This document shows positions 1-5,510 of a stretch of 7,501 nucleotides of DNA, piece by piece. The notes below the pieces were generated by a model. It was not told the DNA's origin. It saw nothing but the letters and a program-made list of their open reading frames with translations, and made no database searches. The position numbers were made by a program, and so were the translations under genes. This stretch comes from Candidatus Aenigmatarchaeota archaeon (GTDB taxonomy: Archaea; Aenigmatarchaeota; Aenigmatarchaeia; QMZP01), in assembly GCA_003663225.1 (NCBI GenBank), contig QMZP01000030.1:1-7501 (forward strand). The letters are read 5' to 3'. Each line of letters begins with the position of its first letter. The first letter of the stretch is position 1.

Positions 1-1328
1 CCGTCACGTGCGTGAAGCATCTCAAGAGCAACAAGATAGGGAGGGCGAGGTTCCTTCCCATGGACAGGATACAGCCATACGGGTCCAAGAAGCTGCCTTC
101 GGGTGCCATAGGCTGGCTGTCGGATATTGTCAAGTACGATGCAAAGCATGGCATGGTGATGAGGTATGTTTTCGGCTCGACCGCTGTAGTCGAGGACATA
201 GATATCGCAAAGAGGATAGGAAAGAACAACCGCGTAAGGATGGTCACACTTGACGGTGACCTGGTAGAGGCGAGCGGTGCTGTCACGGGCGGGTTTTACA
301 AAAAGCGCTCATCACACAAGGCCGACATCGGCCGCTACATGAAGGACATAGCGAAGCTTGAGAATGAGAATGTGAGGATAGAGGAAGAGCTCCTCAGGAT
401 GAACAGGGACATGGAGAGGCTGGCCGAGAAGGAGAAGAAGACCAAGAGCACCACGCTTGAGAAGGACAGGGTAAACATAGCCGAGAAGCTAGAAAAGCTC
501 AGGAGCAGTAGGAGGGAGGCATATGAGAAGAAGCTCTCTGTCCAGCAGGACGTGGGCAGGCTCAGCATACAGAAGGCCAAGATAGAGGCACAGTTCGAGA
601 ACTTCAAGACGCAGCTCGAGGGTGAGGACGGCAAGAAGCTGAACGACATGAAGGAGGAGCTCGGGGACTACCTCAAGCTTTCGGTGACAACACTCAAGCA
701 GAAGGAAAGGGAACACGCCACGGAGATACAGGAGATAGGCGCGGTCAACATGAAGGCAATTGATGATTTCGGTTCGTTCAAGGATGAGTTTGACGAGTTC
801 AAGTCAAAGGTGGACAAGATAATAGAGGAGAAGAAGTCCATAGAGGACACAATAAACAAGATAGAGGAGAAGAGGTTATCCGCCTTCATGAACACACTGA
901 CAGGCATATCCAAGAACTTCAAGGAGATCTACAAGGAGCTGTGCGGTGGGGAGGCCGACCTGGAGCTGGAGAACCCGAACAGCCTGGACTCGGGCCTGAT
1001 GATAAAGGCAAGCCCCGGCGGGAAGAAGTTGCTTCACATGGACAGCATGTCCGGCGGCGAGAAGACGCTCACGGCTTTCGCCTTCCTGTTCGCCATACAA
1101 AAGCACAAGCCTGCACCGTTCTACGTCCTGGACGAGGCTGACGCGGCGCTTGACAAAAGGAACACGCAGATGATAGTGAATCTCCTCAAGAAGCAGGCAA
1201 AGTACGCGCAGTTCGTAGTCATATCGCACAACGACACGCTGGTAAGGGAGGCAGACAGGATATACGGAATAACCATGGACGCAGGTGAGTCCAAGATAAT
1301 GGCGATAGAACTGCCACCCAACAACTAG
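1..1328 (+). CDS. smc: Chromosome segregation protein SMC, C-terminal part (5' end outside the window)
   Basis: This is the C-terminal portion of an SMC ATPase, which dimerises through a hinge and organises DNA in the nucleoid. The frame is open to the left edge, so the GTG at base 12 is not the real start; residues below are counted from it. Residues 8-94 are the second half of the hinge, with GRARFLP near 10-16, VTLDGD at 78-83 and TGG at 92-94. A charged coiled coil follows to about 243. The VNMKAIDDF motif at 245-253 opens the C-terminal head, which carries the ABC signature SGGEK (347-351), Walker B YVLDEAD (371-377) with D374 and E375, the D-loop AALD (378-381) and the switch histidine in VISH (403-406). 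The returning coil is only about 150 residues, against roughly 330 in B. subtilis SMC as I recall it. No scpA follows; the next gene converges. Identity is very secure. Confidence 0.96.
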   Translation, partial: VTCVKHLKSNKIGRARFLPMDRIQPYGSKKLPSGAIGWLSDIVKYDAKHGMVMRYVFGSTAVVEDIDIAKRIGKNNRVRMVTLDGDLVEASGAVTGGFYKKRSSHKADIGRYMKDIAKLENENVRIEEELLRMNRDMERLAEKEKKTKSTTLEKDRVNIAEKLEKLRSSRREAYEKKLSVQQDVGRLSIQKAKIEAQFENFKTQLEGEDGKKLNDMKEELGDYLKLSVTTLKQKEREHATEIQEIGAVNMKAIDDFGSFKDEFDEFKSKVDKIIEEKKSIEDTINKIEEKRLSAFMNTLTGISKNFKEIYKELCGGEADLELENPNSLDSGLMIKASPGGKKLLHMDSMSGGEKTLTAFAFLFAIQKHKPAPFYVLDEADAALDKRNTQMIVNLLKKQAKYAQFVVISHNDTLVREADRIYGITMDAGESKIMAIELPPNN

Positions 1329-1354
1329 ACTTTACATACCGTTTGATCCTGATT

Positions 1355-1732
1355 CTATTCGCCTTTATCCTTGCCCTCTAGGCGCTTTATCTTGACCTCT
1401 ATCTCCGCGAGCTTCTTCTCGTAGTCTTCCATTATGCGCTTGAAGGACGACGTGTCTATCTTCTTCTTGTAGTATTTGCCGCGTATGGCGTTCTCTATGT
1501 CCTCTATTTCTTCCTTTCTCTCCTTCAGCTTCTGGAGAGTGTTCTCCTTCACGCTCTCTATCTCACGGAAAACTACGAGGAACGCGGAGGAAAGTCCAAC
1601 ATAGAGCATGATGTATGCGAGCGTTATCAGCGTGCCTATCATGGGAGAGTACATGAATGCCAGTATGAACACGATGCCCGATATGACGAAGGACACTGCC
1701 CAAAGAATTTGGACCCTAACCTGGCGATTCAT
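1355..1732 (-). CDS. Small membrane-anchored coiled-coil protein, function unknown
   Basis: I do not recognise a named family. The 125-residue product begins with a short basic segment, followed by two likely membrane helices at about residues 9-28 and 31-55. These are joined by a turn at SPMIG, so both ends probably face the same side, most likely the cytoplasm. Residues 57-125 are highly charged and predicted helical, with heptad-like stretches at about 57-85 and 97-119. The segment around KIDTSSFKRIMEDYEKKL recalls the short helical tails of many small archaeal membrane proteins, which suggests a helical hairpin or oligomerisation domain. The ATG at 1732 places a TTTAAA element about 25 bp upstream, which supports this start and a leaderless message. 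The gene ends 26 bp from the end of smc, tail to tail, and is divergent from the thymidylate synthase gene. That it is a real gene is fairly sure; its role is open. Confidence 0.8.
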   Translation of the reverse strand: MNRQVRVQILWAVSFVISGIVFILAFMYSPMIGTLITLAYIMLYVGLSSAFLVVFREIESVKENTLQKLKERKEEIEDIENAIRGKYYKKKIDTSSFKRIMEDYEKKLAEIEVKIKRLEGKDKGE

Positions 1733-1753
1733 GTTAATGTTTTCGCTGAACTG

Positions 1754-1762
1754 ATTTAAAAA
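1754..1762. promoter_or_regulatory. Central TATA-like element (TTTAAA) in a divergent promoter
   Basis: The 49-bp gap between the two divergent start codons contains one clear AT-rich box, ATTTAAAAA, whose symmetrical core TTTAAA is at 1755-1760. Its centre lies about 24.5 bp from the ATG at 1782 and about 25.5 bp from the ATG at 1732 on the other strand. Archaeal TATA boxes normally sit about 25-27 bp before the transcription start, so either message would begin at or next to its start codon (leaderless). I see no Shine-Dalgarno-like sequence before either gene, which agrees. Use in both directions is inference. Confidence 0.6.
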
Positions 1763-1781
1763 CTGCCCTCAATATATTGTC

Positions 1782-3452
1782 ATGGCTAGAAGGGCACCGG
1801 ACGACATTGTAGACCTCATAGAGTCACAAGTGGGCTCCAACGGCAAGAAGGGATGGCCCGTTGCCGTATGTGACAGAATAGCGTATTATCCCGGGAAGGA
1901 GCAGAGGAATGCCAACGTGGCCGTCACGTTCCTGTGGACTATGAGGGACGCGGTGCTGCCGAAGCTTGATAGAGAGAACCTCGCGGTGGCTGCCAACTTC
2001 TATACACCGGCGGGCATGGAAGGAATGATAAGGAACATACTCGGCAACCCGTGCATAAGGTATGTGATACTTCTGGGAGAGGAATACTCTTCAAGATCCA
2101 AGGATGACCAGGTATCTGACAGGACGAGCGCGAATGCCATAAGGGCGTTCTTTGAGAGGGGCCTGGATGAGGAAGGCAAGATACCGGGCTTCGAGACCGC
2201 TGTCAATTTCGACAGGAACATACCAAAAGAGATTATCAGCAAGGTAAGGGAGAACGTGGAGCTCATAGACCTCAACAAGAAGATGCCCGGTGCTTCGCTG
2301 GATGACAAGATAAAGGAGGCCAACAGGCTTCTGAGGACGCTTGAAAGGAAGGGGCCCTTCATAAACACTCCGATGACATTCGAGTACGATGAGAGCGCGA
2401 AATCATTCCCTTACGAGGGAGGGCCCATAGTGGTCCACGGAAGCACCATACCCAAGGCATGGGTCGAGATGATACATAACATATACAGGTACGGGAAGGA
2501 CAACCTGATGAACGCTGATACGGACAGGTGGGTCAAGGAGATAAACAACATGGTGGTGGTGGTCCATGACCCGCAGAACATGGACCTTTCCTTTAATCCG
2601 TTCCTGGTTCCGCTTACGAAGGAGAAGATAGAGGCATACAAGCGCGAAATCCTGTCATCCGAACTGCCGCCAGGCAAGGCATACACATATGGCAACAAGC
2701 TGAGGGCATATTATTATCCGTCCTCCAAGGACGTCAAGAGCCTTGTTAACAGCGAAGAGTACAAGGACTTCGAGTTCGGCAAGGGCCCGCACCTGGACGC
2801 GAACGTGAAGTACAAGGATGGTTTCTGCGAGATAGACCAGATAATGGACATAGCAGAGGTCCTGAAAAGGGACAGGTACTCGAAGGCAGCAGTGGCCATA
2901 ACATGGCACGTCGCGGACGAGCTCATGAGAAAACACAAGAGCAGCCCCTGCCTTGTGTTGCTCCAGGCTATGGTACAGGACGAGAAGCTCAACCTCACGG
3001 TCATGTTCAGGAGCCATGACATGACACAGGGCTGGCCGGAGAACGCATACGGCTGTGCAGCCATACAGAAGGAGATAGCAGATGCCATCGGCGTGGAGCC
3101 CGGGATATTGACAGTTATATCAGGCAGCGCCCAGATATACAGGCACTATTATTCACAAGTAGAGGAGATGCTGAAGAAGCACCGTAATTATGAAGAGGAT
3201 TTCAACGACCCGAGGGGCAATTATGCTGTCGAAGCGAAAGATGGGAGGATAATAGTCAGGCTCATGGACCCGCAGACGGGCAAGGAGCTGGAATCATTTG
3301 AGGGGAGCACGCCAAAGGATGTGTACACCAAGATATCCCATTCTGCTGGCTCCAACATTAGGACTGACCATGCAATGTATATCGGGACCGAGATACAGAA
3401 GGCAGCCAATGCCATAAAGGCAGGAAGGGTATACGAGCAGGACAGGGACTGA
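1782..3452 (+). CDS. thyA: Thymidylate synthase with MtrA-like N-terminal and DUF4346-like C-terminal domains
   Basis: This 556-residue protein is about twice the usual length of thymidylate synthase and has three parts. Residues about 24-168 resemble the corrinoid-binding subunit MtrA of tetrahydromethanopterin S-methyltransferase: GWPVAVCD, then NPCIRYVILLGEE (89-101), the ERGLDEEGKIPGF stretch (125-137), and NIPKE...VRENVELIDL (146-164). The cobalt-ligand histidine of MtrA has no counterpart here. Residues about 210-465 are the ThyA catalytic domain, which methylates dUMP to dTMP. The nucleophile is C390 (SSPC), with R410, S411, D413, N421 and Y453 at the same spacings as E. coli C146, R166, S167, D169, N177 and Y209. 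Retained N421 favours dUMP over dCMP. Q451 stands where E. coli has H207. Residues about 474-553 match my recollection of DUF4346 (DPRGNY, then DHAMYIG at 529-535, ending in YEQD). The start follows a TATA-like box, probably leaderless. Catalytic assignment is firm; the role of the outer domains is not known. Confidence 0.9.
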   Translation: MARRAPDDIVDLIESQVGSNGKKGWPVAVCDRIAYYPGKEQRNANVAVTFLWTMRDAVLPKLDRENLAVAANFYTPAGMEGMIRNILGNPCIRYVILLGEEYSSRSKDDQVSDRTSANAIRAFFERGLDEEGKIPGFETAVNFDRNIPKEIISKVRENVELIDLNKKMPGASLDDKIKEANRLLRTLERKGPFINTPMTFEYDESAKSFPYEGGPIVVHGSTIPKAWVEMIHNIYRYGKDNLMNADTDRWVKEINNMVVVVHDPQNMDLSFNPFLVPLTKEKIEAYKREILSSELPPGKAYTYGNKLRAYYYPSSKDVKSLVNSEEYKDFEFGKGPHLDANVKYKDGFCEIDQIMDIAEVLKRDRYSKAAVAITWHVADELMRKHKSSPCLVLLQAMVQDEKLNLTVMFRSHDMTQGWPENAYGCAAIQKEIADAIGVEPGILTVISGSAQIYRHYYSQVEEMLKKHRNYEEDFNDPRGNYAVEAKDGRIIVRLMDPQTGKELESFEGSTPKDVYTKISHSAGSNIRTDHAMYIGTEIQKAANAIKAGRVYEQDRD

Positions 3453-3482
3453 CCACAGAGACGCTATAATGCATATAATCAA

Positions 3483-3489
3483 TATAAAA
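3483..3489 (+). promoter_or_regulatory. TATA box for the 3515-3817 gene
   Basis: A good archaeal TATA box, TATAAAA, lies centred about 29 bp before the ATG at 3515. It predicts a transcription start near 3510-3514, giving a leaderless or nearly leaderless message. That start point falls inside the perfect palindrome at 3508-3523. The 62-bp gap after thyA is AT-rich and has further TATA-like stretches near 3464-3479, so the exact promoter is not certain. Confidence 0.55.
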
Positions 3490-3507
3490 TAACGTTTCTA
3501 ACATTAA

Positions 3508-3523
3508 ATCCCACATGTGGGAT
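3508..3523. repeat. Perfect 16-bp palindrome spanning a start codon
   Basis: The sequence ATCCCACATGTGGGAT is its own reverse complement over all 16 bases, and the symmetry ends at both flanks. The ATG at 3515-3517 lies at its centre and the TATA box at 3483-3489 lies about 20 bp upstream. Its position matches that of an archaeal repressor site that would block transcription initiation. In RNA it could only form a self-dimer or a strained fold, because there is no loop. No second copy is visible in the window. Confidence 0.6.
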
Positions 3524-3817
3524 ACGTTCATGAAAAGCAAGATAGTACGCATAGGGCCCCTGAGCGATGGAAACATATATGAGTACGACCCCCGAAGCGA
3601 TACGTGGTTACTGGGCGATGAGCCTGTCGACATCATACCGCACGAGTATGAATGGCGCGACGGAAGGGTCAGGCTGGCCTATTTCGATTCTGATTCGCAC
3701 GCATGGCTTGACGAGAACTATGTTATCCTTTCAATGGAGGCGAGTGTGTTCGTCAACGAGAGCTTCAGGAAGAAGTACAGCATCAACGGCTGCGTAAAGC
3801 TGATGTCGCTAAGATAG
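3515..3817 (+). CDS. Small soluble protein of unknown function between thyA and dcd
   Basis: I do not recognise this 100-residue protein. It has no membrane segment or signal peptide and only one cysteine, so it is not a zinc finger. Short hydrophobic stretches alternate with acidic and aromatic residues (IYEYDP, TWLLGD, EYEWRDG, RLAYFD, AWLDENYVILSM), suggesting a mostly beta-strand fold. The C-terminus, NGCVKLMSLR, is more basic. The ATG at 3515 fits a leaderless message from the TATA box at 3483-3489; an in-frame ATG at 3530 is the alternative and would remove five residues. Its TAG at 3815-3817 almost touches the dcd promoter. It lies between two genes of thymidylate synthesis in the same direction, which hints at a nucleotide-related role, but each gene seems to have its own promoter. 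Coding status is supported by the promoter, the codon usage resembling the neighbours, and the lack of any competing frame. Confidence 0.7.
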   Translation: MWDTFMKSKIVRIGPLSDGNIYEYDPRSDTWLLGDEPVDIIPHEYEWRDGRVRLAYFDSDSHAWLDENYVILSMEASVFVNESFRKKYSINGCVKLMSLR

Positions 3818-3821
3818 ACTT

Positions 3822-3828
3822 TTTATAT
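3822..3828 (+). promoter_or_regulatory. TATA box for dcd
   Basis: TTTATAT begins five bases after the stop codon of the upstream gene, inside the 38-bp gap, centred about 31 bp before the dcd ATG at 3856. The expected transcription start is near 3850-3852, which leaves a leader of only a few bases. The preceding T run (3820-3824) could also act as a weak T-rich terminator for the upstream gene. Confidence 0.5.
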
Positions 3829-3855
3829 CTCCCGGACAATCTTTTCTTGATATGA

Positions 3856-4446
3856 ATGATACTTTCGGACCGTGAAATAAAGAAGTACTTGGAGACAGGC
3901 AGCCTCGTGGTGAAGCCCATAGACGACCCCGACGTGCAGATACAGTCAGCTGGCATCGACCTGAGGCTCGGGAGCGAATTCAGGATTTTCAAGACAGCGG
4001 CTATTCCTTACATAGATACGAGGAAGGAGCAGGAGGTCGACTACACAGAGAAGGTGTCGCTGGATGACGGCAGGCCTTTCATAATCCACCCCGGCGAGTT
4101 CGTGCTCGCGCCGATAAAGGAATACATAAGGATACCAAGCGACCTGGCAGCGTCGGTTGACGGCAAGTCCAGCCTGGGCAGGATAGGGATTTCCATACAC
4201 GCCACGTCAGCATCGATAAACCCTGGCTGGGAGGGATACTTCGTGCTGGAGATAACGAATGTCGGCAGGATGCCTGTCGCACTGTATCCTGGGATGCGGA
4301 TAGCTAAGCTGGTTCTTCACAAGCTCTCATCCGAGTGCGAGCGGCCGTATGACAAACGGCCCGACACAAAGTACAACAAGGAGAACTCCACGAGCGACAG
4401 CCGGATATACAGGGAAGCGCAGCTGAACGGCACTGCTTCGGGCTGA
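3856..4446 (+). CDS. dcd: dCTP deaminase (possibly bifunctional dCTP deaminase/dUTPase)
   Basis: This 196-residue cytosolic enzyme removes the amino group of dCTP to give dUTP, the precursor of dUMP for thymidylate synthase; archaeal bifunctional forms go straight to dUMP. Family landmarks in order are the ILSDREIKKYL start, SAGIDLRLG (31-39), IHPGEFVLA (77-85), the nucleotide-binding stretch DGKSSLGRIGI (102-112), PGWEGYFVLEI (123-133) with the catalytic-type glutamate E132, PGMRIAKL (145-152), and the C-terminal PYDKRPDTKY (164-173). Two deviations stand out: K104 where E. coli has arginine (RSSLAR), and N122 in INPGW where the conserved aspartate of IDPGW is expected, ten residues before E132. 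The ATG at 3856 fits the family N-terminus exactly; an out-of-frame ATG at 3852 opens only seven codons. The TATA box is at 3822-3828. Whether it is mono- or bifunctional cannot be decided from the sequence alone. Confidence 0.93.
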   Translation: MILSDREIKKYLETGSLVVKPIDDPDVQIQSAGIDLRLGSEFRIFKTAAIPYIDTRKEQEVDYTEKVSLDDGRPFIIHPGEFVLAPIKEYIRIPSDLAASVDGKSSLGRIGISIHATSASINPGWEGYFVLEITNVGRMPVALYPGMRIAKLVLHKLSSECERPYDKRPDTKYNKENSTSDSRIYREAQLNGTASG

Positions 4447-4463
4447 GGGCGTCTGAGGTAAAA

Positions 4464-4471
4464 TATATAAA
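4464..4471 (+). promoter_or_regulatory. TATA box for the L10e gene
   Basis: TATATAAA is a near-consensus archaeal TATA box in the 73-bp gap after dcd. It predicts transcription from about 4490-4495, giving a leader of about 25 bases. This differs from the neighbouring genes, which seem leaderless, and agrees with the Shine-Dalgarno sequence before this gene. Confidence 0.65.
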
Positions 4472-4510
4472 GACATGCATTAAGGAATATAGAACACTGG
4501 ACCGTGTATT

Positions 4511-4516
4511 GGTGAT
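4511..4516 (+). promoter_or_regulatory. Ribosome binding site of the L10e gene
   Basis: GGTGAT is complementary to the AUCACC of the conserved 3' end of archaeal 16S rRNA and lies three bases before the ATG at 4520. It fixes the start and is the clearest Shine-Dalgarno sequence in the window. Confidence 0.65.
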
Positions 4517-4519
4517 TTC

Positions 4520-5029
4520 ATGGCCATAAGACCCGCGAAATGCTACAGGAAGTTGGAAAGGCCTTACACAAGGCAGAGCAGGAGAAAGCCCAGGAAGGGG
4601 TATGTGAAAGGTGTGCCCCACCCAAAGATAGTGAAGTTCGAGACGGGCAACTCAAAGAAGGATTTCTCGTCAAAGGCCCTGCTGATAGCTGAAGACGGCG
4701 TGCAGATAAGGCACAACGCGCTAGAGGCATCAAGGATCGCTGCCAATAAGGTGCTGAACGATTCCCTCGGTGATGACGGATACTTCCTCAAGGTCCTGAT
4801 ATACCCCCACCATGTGATGAGGGAGAACCCGCTTGCCACTGGCGCTGGCGCGGACAGATACCAGACGGGTATGAGGCTCTCATTCGGGAACCCTATAGGC
4901 CTCGCAGCGAGGGTGAAGCCCGGACAGAAGGTCATGGAGATAAGGTTCGACAGGGGCATAAAGACAGTCAAGAAAGCGCTAAGGATTGCTTCTTCTAAGC
5001 TGCCAGTGAAGTGCAAGATAGAGGCATGA
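4520..5029 (+). CDS. rpl10e: Large-subunit ribosomal protein L10e (uL16)
   Basis: This is the archaeal/eukaryotic form of uL16, a large-subunit protein placed near the A site and the factor-binding region, where it helps position tRNA. The 169-residue length is normal for the family. The sequence matches family landmarks throughout: MAIRPAKCYR...RPYTR (1-18), YVKGVPHPKI (28-37), DGVQIRHNALEASRIAANK (59-77), the PHHVMRENPLATGAGADR block (95-112) and GMRLSFGNPIGLAARV (116-131). It is rich in lysine and arginine, as expected for an rRNA-binding protein. It has its own TATA box (4464-4471) and a Shine-Dalgarno sequence (4511-4516), so it is probably transcribed separately from dcd. Its stop codon is only 3 bp from the end of the convergent membrane-protein gene. 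No anomaly is visible. Confidence 0.97.
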   Translation: MAIRPAKCYRKLERPYTRQSRRKPRKGYVKGVPHPKIVKFETGNSKKDFSSKALLIAEDGVQIRHNALEASRIAANKVLNDSLGDDGYFLKVLIYPHHVMRENPLATGAGADRYQTGMRLSFGNPIGLAARVKPGQKVMEIRFDRGIKTVKKALRIASSKLPVKCKIEA

Positions 5030-5032
5030 TTC

Positions 5033-5479
5033 TCAGAAACCCATAGGCACTATGCTTGTTATGACGCTTATTATATATCCTGCTACGGACGGGGCTATGA
5101 AAGCGGTGAGCAGGAATGCCACAACACCAGCTATGACTGCCTGCAACATGCGCATCTCACCGAAGAACAATTTCATCAAGGCTATCCATACCAGTATGTA
5201 GAATATCTGGGTAGGTATGAATGATACCAGCGAGCGTAAGAAGCCCAGTATCGGGAGGTTTATGAGCGTTATTATGAGGGCTGCCAGAAAGGCCCTTCCC
5301 ATGTCATAGTTCTCGCCCCAGACCGATTCCAGCACCTTGAGCAGCACTATGAGTATTATGCCTGATACCATGGTGAAAACTATGGTGTTTATGGCCAGGC
5401 TTATCCATTGGCCGGCGTTCTGTGATATCGCCACATCCGCAAACGGCCCCAGTATACCAGGCAGGTTGAAATCAGCCAT
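5033..5479 (-). CDS. Four-helix integral membrane protein, function unknown
   Basis: I do not recognise a named family. The 148-residue product has a short N-terminal segment (about residues 1-24) and about four hydrophobic helices: 26-50, 62-82, 88-106 and 110-146, the last long enough to be two short segments split near AP at 129-130. Charged residues are few and lie mostly in the loops (KVLESVWGENYDMGR at 48-62; KLFFGEMR at 103-110). No transporter or enzyme signature is seen; a pore, a membrane assembly factor or a subunit of a larger complex would all be compatible. It is the last gene of the minus-strand run after glmS and glmU, 31 bp behind glmU, so it may be co-transcribed with them. 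A T-rich element in that gap could instead give it its own promoter. The ATG at 5479 is the first start in the frame that precedes all helices. Confidence 0.8.
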   Translation of the reverse strand: MADFNLPGILGPFADVAISQNAGQWISLAINTIVFTMVSGIILIVLLKVLESVWGENYDMGRAFLAALIITLINLPILGFLRSLVSFIPTQIFYILVWIALMKLFFGEMRMLQAVIAGVVAFLLTAFIAPSVAGYIISVITSIVPMGF

Positions 5480-5498
5480 GTAATATTATTGTATTGCT

Positions 5499-5506
5499 TT
5501 CTAAAA
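5499..5506 (-). promoter_or_regulatory. T-rich element between glmU and the membrane-protein gene
   Basis: Read on the minus strand, the 31-bp gap after the glmU stop has CG, then TTTTTTAG, then AT-rich sequence. The run of six T sits right behind glmU, which fits an archaeal U-tract terminator. It is also 20-27 bp before the ATG at 5479, which fits a weak TATA box for a leaderless message. It may be either or both; the sequence does not decide. Confidence 0.35.
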
Positions 5507-5510
5507 AACG

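Noticed and set aside
12..14. GTG as the start codon of smc
   Set aside because: The reading frame is open to the left edge and the sequence begins inside the SMC hinge, so the real start lies outside the window.
335..649. Minus-strand serine/phenylalanine/leucine-rich frame opposite the SMC coil
   Set aside because: This is the expected antisense image of lysine- and glutamate-rich coiled-coil codons, not a membrane protein gene.
2551..2563. Short GTG/GGT tandem repeat in thyA
   Set aside because: It simply encodes four valines in a beta strand of the ThyA domain; too short to count as a repeat element.
4343..4361. Inverted repeat GGCCGT/ACGGCC with a 7-base loop near the end of dcd
   Set aside because: It lies inside the coding region and encodes the conserved RPYDKRP segment; the repeat follows from the amino acids and no T run follows it.
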